Source: Burkholderiaceae bacterium
GTDB taxonomy: Bacteria; Pseudomonadota; Gammaproteobacteria; Burkholderiales; Burkholderiaceae_C
Assembly: GCA_016790515.1 (NCBI GenBank)
Contig: JAEUOY010000038.1
Location: forward strand, 1 to 40,816
Direction of reading: 5' to 3'
DNA length: 40,816 nt
The notes below the pieces were generated by a model, which was not told where the DNA came from, did not search any database, and saw nothing but the letters and a program-made list of their open reading frames with translations. Made by a program: the position numbers and the translations under genes. Below are positions 25,402-34,587 of this stretch, piece after piece. Position 1 is the stretch's first letter, and every line of letters begins with the position of its first letter.

Positions 25402-27015
25402 ATGAACGAGTCATCACGCATTCACGACCTGGTGGCGACTGCCGCCGAGCGGTCACCCGGCGCTGCGGCGTTGTGCCACGGCGCGGACACCTTGACGTAT
25501 GCGAGCCTGCAGGACGCGGTCCAGCGGTTTTCCCGTGGCGTGCTGTCGCTGGGCCTGCGTCGCGGCGAGCGAGTCGGTGTCTTCCTCGAGAAGCGCTTCG
25601 AGACGGTCATTGCGAGTTTCGGCGCCACGTCCGCGGGTGGGGTACTCGTGCCGATGAACCCGCTGTTGAAACCCGAGCAGGTGAGCTACATCGCCACGGA
25701 CTGCGATGTGGGGTTGATCGTCACCTCCGCGGAGCGACTGGCGTTGCTCGCGCCCGTGCTCGGCAGCTGCCCTTGCTTGCGCGGTGTCGTCGTGACCGGT
25801 GCGGTCGTCGATCCGCCGGCGCTGCCACGCGGCGTTGCAATGCACGCCTGGAACGACCTGCTCGATGCGCCGAGGCGGGCCCCGCACCGTGTCATCGACA
25901 CCGACGTGGCGGCCATCCTGTATACCAGTGGCTCGACCGGTCGCCCGAAGGGCGTGGTGCTCAGCCACCGGAACATGGTCGCCGGGGCCAAGAGTGTCGC
26001 CTCGTACCTGGACAACTGCCCTGACGACACCCTGCTGGCCGCATTGCCGCTGTCGTTCGACGCCGGCTTCAGTCAGTTGACCACGGCTTTCCATGCCGGC
26101 GCCCGTGTCGTGCTGCTCAACTACCTGCTGCCGCGCGACGTGCTCAAGGCGATGGCCACAGAGAAGGTCACGGGTCTGACGGCGGTGCCGCCGCTGTACA
26201 TCCAATTGACGCAGCTGGACTGGCCGGGCGCGATCGGCGAACACTTGCGCTACTTCGCCAACACCGGCGGGCGCATGCCACGCGAGACGCTGGACGCCTT
26301 GCGGGCGCGTGTCCCCAAGGCCAAGCCCTTCCTGATGTACGGCCTGACCGAGGCCTTCCGTTCGACCTACCTGCCGCCCGAGGAGGTCGATCGCCGCCCC
26401 GACTCGATCGGCAAGGCGATCCCGAATGCCGAGATTCTGGTGCTGCGCGAGGATGGCACCGAGTGCGCTCCGGATGAGCCCGGCGAACTGGTGCACCGCG
26501 GCGCCTTGGTCGGCCAGGGCTACTGGAACGACCCCGAGAAGACCGCCGAGCGTTACAAGCTGCTGCCCGTCGGCGTCGGCGGCCGGGAAGCCGGCCTGCA
26601 GTTGCCCGAGTACGCAGTCTTCTCCGGCGATACGGTGCGTCGCGACGCCGAAGGCTTCCTGTACTTCATCGGTCGGCGCGACGAGATGATGAAGACCTCC
26701 GGTTATCGCGTCAGCCCGACCGAAGTGGAGGAGCTGCTGTACGGTACCCGACTGGTCGGAGAATGCGCTGCCTTCGGCGTCGAGCATTCGAGCCTCGGCC
26801 AGGCGATTCAGGTGATCGCCACGCCGCCGGCTGGCGCTGATTCGGTGGATGTCAAGGCGCTGCTGGCCGAGTGCAAGACCCGCATGCCGGCCTACATGGT
26901 GCCACACGGCATCGCAAGCGTGGCAGGTCCCCTGCCGCGCAATCCCAACGGCAAGATCGATCGCAGGCTGCTCGCCACGCAGTGGCTCGAGCAGCGCGCC
27001 GCTCAGATGCCGTAA
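25402..27015 (+). CDS. AMP-dependent acyl ligase, exosortase-A-associated
   Basis: A 537-residue ANL-superfamily adenylate-forming enzyme. The P-loop ILYTSGSTGRPKG is at 172-184, followed by VVLSHRNM; the MYGLTEAFRSTYLPPEEVD region and SGDTVRRDAEGFLYFIGRRD follow, and the C-terminal catalytic Lys sits in NPNGKIDRR. The TEAFRSTYLPPEEV wording is what I recall for the exosortase A system-associated ligase family (TIGR03098). It activates a carboxylic acid as acyl-AMP and should load it onto a carrier protein, two of which are encoded nearby. ATG 25402 is the only good start for a normal length. A candidate sigma-54 promoter lies upstream. Its 3' end overlaps the convergent epimerase gene by 13 bases. 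The acid substrate is unknown. Confidence 0.92.
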   Translation: MNESSRIHDLVATAAERSPGAAALCHGADTLTYASLQDAVQRFSRGVLSLGLRRGERVGVFLEKRFETVIASFGATSAGGVLVPMNPLLKPEQVSYIATDCDVGLIVTSAERLALLAPVLGSCPCLRGVVVTGAVVDPPALPRGVAMHAWNDLLDAPRRAPHRVIDTDVAAILYTSGSTGRPKGVVLSHRNMVAGAKSVASYLDNCPDDTLLAALPLSFDAGFSQLTTAFHAGARVVLLNYLLPRDVLKAMATEKVTGLTAVPPLYIQLTQLDWPGAIGEHLRYFANTGGRMPRETLDALRARVPKAKPFLMYGLTEAFRSTYLPPEEVDRRPDSIGKAIPNAEILVLREDGTECAPDEPGELVHRGALVGQGYWNDPEKTAERYKLLPVGVGGREAGLQLPEYAVFSGDTVRRDAEGFLYFIGRRDEMMKTSGYRVSPTEVEELLYGTRLVGECAAFGVEHSSLGQAIQVIATPPAGADSVDVKALLAECKTRMPAYMVPHGIASVAGPLPRNPNGKIDRRLLATQWLEQRAAQMP

Positions 27016-28010
27016 TAACCGCGGTACCAGCGGACGAACCGCCCGACCCCGTCGTCGATCGAGGTCGCCGGGTGGAAGCCGGTCCACTGCTCCAGCGCCG
27101 AGACATCGGCATAGGTCGCCGGCACGTCGCCCGGCTGGATGTCCATCAGCCGCTTCTCGGCAGCCTTGCCGGTGTGGCGCTCGATCGCGGCGATGAAGTC
27201 CATCAGCTGCACCGGCTGGTGGTTGCCGATGTTGAAGACCCGGTAGGGCGCCCAGCTGCTGGCGGTGTCGGCCCGGGCCTTGTCGTAGGCCGGGTCGGGC
27301 TGGGGCGGACGATCGAGCGTGAGCACCACACCGGCGGCGATGTCGTCGATGTAGGTGAAGTCACGCACCATCCTGCCGTGGTTGAACACCTGGATCGGCT
27401 CGCCGGCGAGGATCGCCTTGGTGAACAGGAACAGCGCCATGTCCGGCCGGCCCCAGGGCCCGTAGACGGTGAAGAAGCGCAGCCCGGTGGTCGGCAGGCC
27501 GAACAAATGGCTGTAGGTATGCGCCATCAACTCGTTGGCCTTCTTGGTCGCCGCGTACAGGCTGACCGGGTGGTCGACGCCGTGGTGCTCGGAGAAGGGC
27601 ATCACGGTGTTGCCGCCGTAGACGCTCGAGCTCGACGCGTAGACCAGGTGCTGCACGCCGGTGTGGCGGCAGCCTTCGAGGATGTTGGTGAAGCCGACGA
27701 TGTTGCTGTCGATGTAGGCGTGCGGGTCGATCAGCGAATGGCGCACGCCGGCCTGCGCGGCCAGGTGCACGACACGGTCGAAGCGCTCGCGCTCGAACAG
27801 GGCCGGCATCCGCTGGCGGTCCTCGACGTCCATCTGCACGAAGCTGAAGCCCGGCCGCTCGGTCAACGGCTGCAGCCGGTCGCGCTTGAGCTGCGGGTCG
27901 TAGTAGGCGTTCAGGTTGTCGAGGCCGACGACGCTGTCGCCCCGACCGAGCAGGCGGTGCGCGACGTGGGAGCCGATGAAGCCGGCGGCGCCGGTGAGCA
28001 GGATCTTCAT
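27003..28010 (-). CDS. UDP-glucuronate 4-epimerase-like NAD-dependent sugar epimerase
   Basis: A 335-residue extended short-chain dehydrogenase. TGAAGFIGSH (6-15) binds NAD; SSSSVYGGN supplies the catalytic Ser, and Tyr152/Lys156 form YAATK. DNLNAYYDPQLKRDRL (31-46) is characteristic of the UDP-glucuronate 4-epimerase subgroup, as is FFTVYGPWGRPDMALF. It should convert UDP-glucuronate to UDP-galacturonate in the cytoplasm, matching the adjacent divergent UDP-glucose dehydrogenase. ATG 28010 begins the Rossmann fold; the frame upstream is not protein-like. The 3' end overlaps the ligase stop by 13 bases. Confidence 0.9.
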   Translation of the reverse strand: MKILLTGAAGFIGSHVAHRLLGRGDSVVGLDNLNAYYDPQLKRDRLQPLTERPGFSFVQMDVEDRQRMPALFERERFDRVVHLAAQAGVRHSLIDPHAYIDSNIVGFTNILEGCRHTGVQHLVYASSSSVYGGNTVMPFSEHHGVDHPVSLYAATKKANELMAHTYSHLFGLPTTGLRFFTVYGPWGRPDMALFLFTKAILAGEPIQVFNHGRMVRDFTYIDDIAAGVVLTLDRPPQPDPAYDKARADTASSWAPYRVFNIGNHQPVQLMDFIAAIERHTGKAAEKRLMDIQPGDVPATYADVSALEQWTGFHPATSIDDGVGRFVRWYRGYYGI

Positions 28011-28200
28011 GGGGTGGATGGCAGGCGGTCGCTGGCGCCAAGAGGTTCGCAGCCGGCATTCTCCCCTGCCCTGGTGGTGGCGGCCCGGCGCATTGTGTGG
28101 CGCCTGCCACGCCGCGAACGCGACATCGGGCAGCGTCGCCGCCTGCGCAGGCAGAATGCCGGCCACGTCCCGCTGAGGGAGTGTTGGAGGTCGTGCAGCG

Positions 28201-29547
28201 ATGAAGATCACGGTGGTGGGGGCGGGCTATGTCGGCCTGGTGACGGGCGCCTGCCTGGCCGAGATGGGCAACCATGTGGTCTGCCTGGACGTCGACGCGC
28301 GCAAGATCGCGATGCTGCAGAACGGCCAGATCCCGATCCACGAGCCGGGGCTCGATGCGGTGGTCCAGCGCAATGCCGCGGCCGGCCGGCTGCAGTTCAC
28401 CACCGATGCGGCCGCCGCGGTGGCGCACGGCACCCTGCAGTTCATCGGCGTCGGCACGCCGCCCGACGAGGACGGCTCGGCCGACCTGAAGTACGTGCTG
28501 GCCGCGGCCGACAACATCGGCCGCCACATGACGGACTACAAGGTCGTCGTCGACAAGAGCACGGTGCCGGTGGGCACGGCCGACAAGGTGCGCGCCCAGG
28601 TCGCAGCGGCGCTGGCCTCGCGCGGCGTCGACACAGCGTTCGCGGTGGTCAGCAACCCCGAATTCCTGAAGGAAGGCGCGGCGGTCGACGACTTCATGCG
28701 GCCCGACCGCATCATCGTCGGCTGCGACGACGAGCGCGCCGGGCTGCTGATGCGCGCGGTCTACGCGCCCTTCATGCGCAACCGCGACAAGCTGGTGATG
28801 ATGGACGTGCGCAGCGCCGAGTTCACCAAGTACGCGGCCAACGCGATGCTGGCCACCCGCATCAGCTTCATGAACGAGCTGGCGCTGCTGGCTGAGCGGG
28901 TGGGCGCCGACATCGAACAGGTGCGCAAGGGCATCGGCAGCGATCCGCGCATCGGCTCGCAGTTCCTGTACGCCGGTGCCGGCTACGGCGGCTCGTGCTT
29001 CCCGAAGGACGTCAAGGCGCTGATCCGTACCGGCCAGGAGAACGGCATGCAGCTCGGCGTGCTGCAGGCGGTGGAAGACGCCAACGAGCGACAGAAGCAC
29101 GTGCTGGTCGACCGGGTCGTCGAGCGCTTCGGCGAGGACCTTCGCGGCCGCTGCTTTGCGCTCTGGGGCTTGGCCTTCAAGCCCGACACCGACGACATGC
29201 GCGAGGCGCCCAGCCGGGTGGTGATCGAGGCGCTGTCCAAGCGCGGGGCGGACATCCAGGCCTACGACCCGGTGGCGATGACCGAGGCGCGCCGGGTGCT
29301 CGAGGGCACGCCCGGTTTGCGCTTCGTCGATCACCAGAGCGCCGCGCTGCAGGGCGCCGACGCCTTGCTGGTGGTCACCGAGTGGAAGGAATTCCGCAAC
29401 CCGGACTTCGAGGCGATCAAGGCGGTGCTGAGGCAGCCGCTGATCCTCGATGGCCGCAACCTGTACGACCCGCTGCTGATGAGGTCATTGGGCATCGACT
29501 ACGTCGGGATCGGGCGCGGCGTCGACTCGCCGCGCGAGCCGACCTGA
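28201..29547 (+). CDS. ugd: UDP-glucose 6-dehydrogenase
   Basis: A 448-residue NAD-dependent dehydrogenase with GAGYVG (7-12) at the N-terminus, [24 protein letters not shown] (152-165) and the catalytic Cys266 in [10 protein letters not shown], followed by the C-terminal [16 protein letters not shown] block. It oxidises UDP-glucose to UDP-glucuronate, the substrate of the divergent epimerase. GGAGG lies 10 bases before ATG 28201. The next gene, the PLP decarboxylase, follows after 18 bp, so they are co-transcribed. The length is normal. Confidence 0.96.
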   Translation: MKITVVGAGYVGLVTGACLAEMGNHVVCLDVDARKIAMLQNGQIPIHEPGLDAVVQRNAAAGRLQFTTDAAAAVAHGTLQFIGVGTPPDEDGSADLKYVLAAADNIGRHMTDYKVVVDKSTVPVGTADKVRAQVAAALASRGVDTAFAVVSNPEFLKEGAAVDDFMRPDRIIVGCDDERAGLLMRAVYAPFMRNRDKLVMMDVRSAEFTKYAANAMLATRISFMNELALLAERVGADIEQVRKGIGSDPRIGSQFLYAGAGYGGSCFPKDVKALIRTGQENGMQLGVLQAVEDANERQKHVLVDRVVERFGEDLRGRCFALWGLAFKPDTDDMREAPSRVVIEALSKRGADIQAYDPVAMTEARRVLEGTPGLRFVDHQSAALQGADALLVVTEWKEFRNPDFEAIKAVLRQPLILDGRNLYDPLLMRSLGIDYVGIGRGVDSPREPT

Positions 29548-29565
29548 CGCGGGCGCCGGCGGAAC

Positions 29566-30831
29566 ATGACGACCAGCGACATTCCACCGGGGACAGCAGT
29601 CCGCCAGCGGCCCGGGCATGCGCCGATGGACCAGTTCGCGGTCCGCGACGGCGAACTGGTGGTTGGCGGCGAACGGTTGAGCACCTTGGCCGCCCGGGTC
29701 GGCCGGACGCCGTTCTATGCCTATGACCGCGGCCTGCTGCGTCGTCGGGCAGCCGAACTGCGCGCTGCGCTGCCGAGCGCGGTCAAGCTGCACTACGCGA
29801 TGAAGGCCAACCCGATGCCGGCGGTGGTCGGCCTGATGGCCGGGCTGGTCGACGGCATCGATGTCGCGTCGGCGGGCGAATTGAAAGTGGCGCTGGACGC
29901 CGGCGCCGATCCGGCCGAGATCAGCTTCGCCGGGCCGGGCAAGCGCGATGCCGAGTTGCGACAGGCGGTGGCGGCGCGGGTGCTGGTCAACGTCGAGTCG
30001 CTGCGCGAACTGCCGGTGCTGGCCGCCGCGTCGCGCGAGCTGGGTGTGCCGGCGCGGGTGGCGGTGCGCGTCAACCCGGATTTCGAGCTGAAGGGCTCGG
30101 GCATGAAGATGGGCGGCGGGCCCAAGCAGTTCGGCATCGACGTCGAGCAACTGCCCGAGGTCTTCGCCCGCATCGCCGCCGAGGGGCTGCAGTTCGAAGG
30201 CTTTCACCTGTTCGCCGGCTCGCAGAACCTGCGCGCCGAATCGATCTGCGAGGCGCAGCAGAAGAGCTACGAACTCGCGCTGCGGCTGGCCGAGGGTGCG
30301 CCGGCGCCGGTGAAATTCCTGAATCTGGGCGGCGGCTTCGGCATCCCGTATTTCCCCGGCGAGCGGCCGCTGGACCTGGCGCCGATCGGCGCGAACCTGT
30401 CGGCGCTGTGCGACCGAGCGATGCGCGATCTGCCGGGTGCCGGCCTGGTGATCGAACTCGGCCGCTATTTCGTTGGGGAAGCCGGTGTCTACGTCACCCG
30501 CATCGTCGACCGCAAAGTGTCGCGGGGCCAGGTCTTCCTGGTGACCGACGGGGGGTTGAACCATCACCTGTCGGCGTCGGGCAACTTCGGCCAGGTCGTG
30601 CGCAAGAACTATCCGGTCACGGTCGGCAACAAGGTCGACTCGACCCGGCGCGAGGTGGCCTCGGTGGTCGGCCCGCTGTGCACGCCGCTGGACCTGCTGG
30701 CCGACCGCATGGACCTGCCGGTGGCCGAAGTCGGCGACCTGGTGGTGATCTTCCAGTCCGGCGCCTATGGCGCAAGTGCCAGTCCGCAGGCCTTCCTCGG
30801 CCATCCGGCTTGCGTCGAGGTGCTCGTCTGA
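29566..30831 (+). CDS. PLP-dependent decarboxylase, exosortase-A-associated
   Basis: A 421-residue fold type III (alanine racemase-like) decarboxylase related to diaminopimelate and ornithine decarboxylases. Lys80 in HYAMKANP forms the PLP Schiff base, FHLFAGSQNL and LNLGGGFGIPYF bind the cofactor, and VVGPLCTPLDLL holds the catalytic Cys of the second active-site half. The wording fits the exosortase A system-associated decarboxylase family (TIGR03099 as I recall). The substrate is unknown; given the neighbouring Dab genes, Dab or a related amino acid on or off a carrier is a possible substrate (inference). ATG 29566 gives the normal length; Met21 is an alternative. Confidence 0.92.
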   Translation: MTTSDIPPGTAVRQRPGHAPMDQFAVRDGELVVGGERLSTLAARVGRTPFYAYDRGLLRRRAAELRAALPSAVKLHYAMKANPMPAVVGLMAGLVDGIDVASAGELKVALDAGADPAEISFAGPGKRDAELRQAVAARVLVNVESLRELPVLAAASRELGVPARVAVRVNPDFELKGSGMKMGGGPKQFGIDVEQLPEVFARIAAEGLQFEGFHLFAGSQNLRAESICEAQQKSYELALRLAEGAPAPVKFLNLGGGFGIPYFPGERPLDLAPIGANLSALCDRAMRDLPGAGLVIELGRYFVGEAGVYVTRIVDRKVSRGQVFLVTDGGLNHHLSASGNFGQVVRKNYPVTVGNKVDSTRREVASVVGPLCTPLDLLADRMDLPVAEVGDLVVIFQSGAYGASASPQAFLGHPACVEVLV

Positions 30832-30907
30832 CCCCCTGACGGCGGGTTTCCAGCCGGCTGGCCGAAGTGCAAGAATCGAAAACCGTGCCCGACGGTGGCG
30901 GTTGACG

Positions 30908-31651
30908 ATGAAATACGGCCTGATTCAGCTTCGATGGATGCGCCCGGTGCGGGTGGCGATGGCGCTGCTGGTGTCCCTGGTCTGCGCACCGGTGAGTCTG
31001 GCAGCGCCGGTGTTGGCCACCGAGGAGGCCGATACCGGCGCGGCAGTGGCCGAACCGCTGACCGCGCCGATCCGGACGCCGTCGACAGGCCCTGCGCTGG
31101 GGCGCTCGAACGGCCCGGTCGTCGTGCCCGAGGCGTCTACCGGCAACAAGAACCTCGACCTGCTGCTCGAACTGCAGGGCCGTCCCGGCGAAGAGGATCA
31201 GCGCCAGGCCGCTCCGCCAACGACGGCGGCGGCATCGGCCGCCGCGGCGGCGCTGGCCGACCTGCGCCGCAGGGCGGCACAGAAGCCTGCCCCAGAACCC
31301 GATGCGAACAAGCCGGCGCAGCAGCCCCTCGAAGGCCTGGGCACGCTGGACAGCAACGCCGAACGGGCGCAGCCGCCGGAACGCCGTGAATGGACCGGTC
31401 GGCCAGCGGGCGCAGGCGGTGGCGCCGGCTTCGGAGGAGGCGCCGGGGTCGGTGGCGGGGACGGGGGCTATGGCGATGGGGGCCGCGAGTCGGCCGGTTC
31501 GCGCAATGGTTACGAGGACGACAACCTGCTGCGCCAATTGCCGCGCGAGTTGATGCTCTTCCTGCGCGACAACCGCTACTGGCTGCTCGGCGGCCTGGCG
31601 GTGATCGGCGTCATCGGCGCCGCGCTGCAGTCCTACAGCCGTCGCCCCTGA
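30908..31651 (+). CDS. Unrecognised exported protein, Gly-rich with C-terminal membrane anchor
   Basis: A 247-residue protein I do not recognise. It has a signal peptide (1-33, cleavage near SLAAP), an Ala/Pro/Gln-rich low-complexity middle (95-140), a very Gly-rich stretch (167-192), a short charged segment, then a hydrophobic helix (224-240) and a short tail ending SRRP. This gives a periplasmic or surface chain held by one C-terminal membrane segment. The layout, a signal peptide plus terminal helix plus Arg tail, recalls sorted proteins, but the Pro-Glu-Pro motif before the helix is absent. ATG 30908 starts the signal peptide. It follows the decarboxylase by 76 bp. Function unknown; a role in EPS export or a non-standard sorting substrate is possible. 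Confidence 0.7.
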   Translation: MKYGLIQLRWMRPVRVAMALLVSLVCAPVSLAAPVLATEEADTGAAVAEPLTAPIRTPSTGPALGRSNGPVVVPEASTGNKNLDLLLELQGRPGEEDQRQAAPPTTAAASAAAAALADLRRRAAQKPAPEPDANKPAQQPLEGLGTLDSNAERAQPPERREWTGRPAGAGGGAGFGGGAGVGGGDGGYGDGGRESAGSRNGYEDDNLLRQLPRELMLFLRDNRYWLLGGLAVIGVIGAALQSYSRRP

Positions 31652-31743
31652 GCCCGCGCGGTCGGGCCGGGCGTGCTGGTGGCAACGGCCGCCCCGGCTT
31701 CCCGCTACCATTCGGCAAGACTTCCTCGACCCGGAGACACCGC

Positions 31744-32220
31744 ATGATCGCCCTGAAACTGGAGGTCAACGGCCAGCCCGTGACCACCGAAGTGGCGCCA
31801 GCCACCCTGCTGATCGACCTGCTGCGCGGCCCGCTGGCGCTCACCGGCACCCATGCCGGCTGCGACACCTCGCAGTGCGGCGCCTGCACCGTGCTGGTCG
31901 ACGGCGAATCGGTCAAGAGCTGCAGCCTGCTTGCGGTGCAGGCCGCCGGCCGCCGCATCACCACGGTCGAAGGCCTGGCCAGCGGCGACCGCTTGCACCC
32001 GGTGCAGCAGGCCTTCATGGACTGCCACGGCCTGCAGTGCGGCTTCTGCACCCCCGGCATGATGATGACCAGCGCCTGCCTGCTGTCCAAGAACCCGAAG
32101 CCCAGCGACGCCGAGATCGCCCACGCGCTCGAAGGCAACCTGTGCCGCTGCACCGGCTACGTCAACATCGTCGCGGCGGTCAAGCAGGCCTCGGCCGCCA
32201 TCGCAGGAGCCCAGGCATGA
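31744..32220 (+). CDS. [2Fe-2S] small subunit of a CO/xanthine dehydrogenase-family enzyme (CoxS-like)
   Basis: A 158-residue protein with two iron-sulfur sites: Cys40, Cys45, Cys48 and Cys60 (plant-ferredoxin type, CDTSQCGACTVLVDGE) and Cys99, Cys102, Cys134 and Cys136 (CGFCTPGM and CRCTGY). It passes electrons from the molybdenum centre of the large subunit. GGAG lies 7 bases before ATG 31744. The stop overlaps the large-subunit ATG in ATGA. The length is normal. Confidence 0.95.
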   Translation: MIALKLEVNGQPVTTEVAPATLLIDLLRGPLALTGTHAGCDTSQCGACTVLVDGESVKSCSLLAVQAAGRRITTVEGLASGDRLHPVQQAFMDCHGLQCGFCTPGMMMTSACLLSKNPKPSDAEIAHALEGNLCRCTGYVNIVAAVKQASAAIAGAQA

Positions 32221-34583
32221 ACGCGCCCGCAGAAGCCACCCGCTTCGGCAGCGGCCACGCGGTTCGCCGCCTCGAAGACCCGACGCTGATCACCGGCCGC
32301 GGCCGGTACGCCGACGACATCTCGCTGCCGGGCCAGACCCACCTGGCCTTCCTGCGCAGCACCTACGCGCATGCCCGGATCACCGGCATCGACACCTCGG
32401 CGGCCCAGGGCATGCCCGGCGTGCTGGCGGTCTACACCGGGGCCGACCTGGTTGCCGCCGGGGTGCAGCCGGCGCCGACGCCAGCCGGCTTCCCGCGCCC
32501 CGACGGCTCGCCCGGCGCGTCGGCGCTGCGCTACCCGCTGGCCCATGAGCGGGTGCGCTATGCCGGCGAGGCGGTGGTCGCGGTGGTCGCCACGTCGCTC
32601 GACGAGGCGCGCGCCGCCGCCGACGCGGTGATGGTCGACTATGACGAACTGCCGGCGGTCGTCAACGTGTTCGACGCGATGAAGCCCGGCGCCCCGGTGC
32701 TGTGCGACGCGGCGCCCGACAACATTTCTGCCGCGATGCGTCATGGCGACGCCGCGGCCACCGACGCGGCCTTTGCCGCCGCCGCGCACACCGTCGCGGT
32801 CGAGGTCGACAACCAGCGCCTGGCCGCCTGCCCGATCGAGCCGCGCTGCACCAATGCCTGGGTGCCGGCCGACGGCGAGCCCGACGCCGGCCGCCTGGTC
32901 GTGCGCCTGTCGAGCCAGATGCCCACCGCGGTGCGTGACGGCCTGGCCGGCTCGGTTCCCGGCTTGAGCGCCGACAAGGTGCGGGTGCTGGTCGGCGACG
33001 TCGGTGGCGGCTTCGGCATGAAGACCGGCATCTACCCCGAGGACGTGATGGTCGGCTTCGCCGCCTGGCAGCTGAAGCGCCCGGTCAAGTGGCGCGCCGA
33101 CCGGATCGAGGAATTCCTCGGCGCCGCCGCCGGCCGCGACGTGATCAGCCGCGCCGAGCTGGCGCTGGACGCCAGCGGCAAGGTGCTGGCGCTGCGCGTC
33201 AAGGGCTATGCCAACGTCGGCGCCTACGCCAGCATCACCGGCGTGGTGATCCAGGTGCTGATCGGGCCTTGGGTGTCGACCAGCATCTACGACATCAAGA
33301 CGATCGACCTGCAGTTCACCGCGGTGATGACCAACACCACGCCCACCGGCGCCTACCGCGGCGCCGGCCGGCCCGAGGCGATCTACCTGACCGAGCGGCT
33401 GATGGACGCCGCGGCGCGCAAGCTGAAGCTCGACCCGGCCGAATTGCGCCGCCGCAACATGATCCGCCCCGATCAGATGCCCTACACCAGCCCGATGGGC
33501 CAGACCTACGACAGCGGCGCCTTTGAGCAGATCCTCGACCAGGGCCTGGCGCTGGCCGACTGGAACGGCTTCGCGGCGCGGCGCGCGCAGTCCGAGGCCG
33601 CCGGCAGGCTGCGCGGCCGCGGCATCGCCACCTTCCTCGAATGGACCGGCGGCAATGCCTTCGAGGAACGGGTGCTGGTCGACGTCAGCGCCGACGGCTA
33701 CATCGAGATCGGGTCGGCGACGCAGGCGATGGGCCAGGGCATCGCGACCAGCTATGCCCAGTTGGCGGTCGACGTGTTCGGCGTTCCGCTCGACCGCATC
33801 CGCATCCTGCAGGGCGACACCGACCGCCTCAACGGCTTCGGCAGCGCCGGCTCGCGCTCGCTGTTCACCGGCGGCTCGGCCGTCAGCATCGCGTCGCAGA
33901 AGACGATCGACGAGGCGAAGAACCTCGCCGCCGAGGCGCTGGAGGCGCCCGCGGCGGACATCGAGTACCGCGCCGGCCGTTTCAATGTCGCCGGCACCGA
34001 CCTCGGCATCGGCCTGTTCGAACTGGCCGCGCGCCAGCCGACGACGCGCATCTCGGTCGACAACACCAGCAGCGCCGGCGGCCCGACCTGGCCCAACGGC
34101 TGCCATGTCTGCGAGGTCGAGCTCGACCCGGCCACCGGCGAGGTCGCGATCGTCGGCTATGCCTCGGTCAACGACATCGGCCGCGTCGTCAGCCCGACCA
34201 TCGTCAAGGGCCAGATCGAGGGCGGCGCGGTGCAGGGCATCGGCCAGGCGCTGTGCGAGCGGGTGGCCTACGACACCGAGACCGGCCAGCTGCAGAGCGC
34301 CAGCTTCATGGACTATGCGCTGCCGCATGCCGACGGCTTCGTCGGCTTCAAGACCGCGTTCGACACCTCGATCCCGTGCAGGACCAACCCGCTGGGCGTC
34401 AAGGGCGTCGGCGAGCTGGGCACGATCGGCGCGACGCCCGCGGTGGTCAACGCGGTGATCGACGCGCTCGACCATGCCGGGCTGGGCGCGAAGGCTGAAG
34501 CCATTCAGATGCCGGTCACGGCCGAGCGGGTCTGGCGGGCACTGAAGCTGAAGCAGTTCGACCCGACGCCGTTCAAGGGCTGA
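32217..34583 (+). CDS. Molybdenum-binding large subunit of a CO/xanthine dehydrogenase-family enzyme (form II CoxL-like)
   Basis: A 788-residue catalytic subunit. GDVGGGFGMK (260-269) and AYRGAGR (379-385) bind the molybdopterin cytosine dinucleotide, and Glu733 in GVGELGTIG is the catalytic base. AYRGAGR, rather than AYRCSFR, is the signature of form II enzymes, whose true substrate is often not CO. The gene overlaps the small-subunit stop by 4 bases. No FAD-binding medium subunit is nearby, as would be expected for a full three-subunit enzyme. It converges with the ABC exporter operon, with only 4 bases between stops. Confidence 0.94.
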   Translation: MNAPAEATRFGSGHAVRRLEDPTLITGRGRYADDISLPGQTHLAFLRSTYAHARITGIDTSAAQGMPGVLAVYTGADLVAAGVQPAPTPAGFPRPDGSPGASALRYPLAHERVRYAGEAVVAVVATSLDEARAAADAVMVDYDELPAVVNVFDAMKPGAPVLCDAAPDNISAAMRHGDAAATDAAFAAAAHTVAVEVDNQRLAACPIEPRCTNAWVPADGEPDAGRLVVRLSSQMPTAVRDGLAGSVPGLSADKVRVLVGDVGGGFGMKTGIYPEDVMVGFAAWQLKRPVKWRADRIEEFLGAAAGRDVISRAELALDASGKVLALRVKGYANVGAYASITGVVIQVLIGPWVSTSIYDIKTIDLQFTAVMTNTTPTGAYRGAGRPEAIYLTERLMDAAARKLKLDPAELRRRNMIRPDQMPYTSPMGQTYDSGAFEQILDQGLALADWNGFAARRAQSEAAGRLRGRGIATFLEWTGGNAFEERVLVDVSADGYIEIGSATQAMGQGIATSYAQLAVDVFGVPLDRIRILQGDTDRLNGFGSAGSRSLFTGGSAVSIASQKTIDEAKNLAAEALEAPAADIEYRAGRFNVAGTDLGIGLFELAARQPTTRISVDNTSSAGGPTWPNGCHVCEVELDPATGEVAIVGYASVNDIGRVVSPTIVKGQIEGGAVQGIGQALCERVAYDTETGQLQSASFMDYALPHADGFVGFKTAFDTSIPCRTNPLGVKGVGELGTIGATPAVVNAVIDALDHAGLGAKAEAIQMPVTAERVWRALKLKQFDPTPFKG

Positions 34584-34587
34584 CCGG

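Noticed and set aside
29566-30831. Diaminopimelate decarboxylase (lysA)
   Set aside because: Same fold, but the wording and neighbours fit the exosortase-A-associated decarboxylase family better; no lysine genes are nearby.
30908-31651. PEP-CTERM sorted protein
   Set aside because: It has a C-terminal helix and Arg tail but lacks the Pro-Glu-Pro motif before the helix.
32157-34475. 772-codon minus-strand open frame opposite the CoxL-like gene
   Set aside because: Antisense shadow of a gene with intact active-site motifs; no recognisable protein content.
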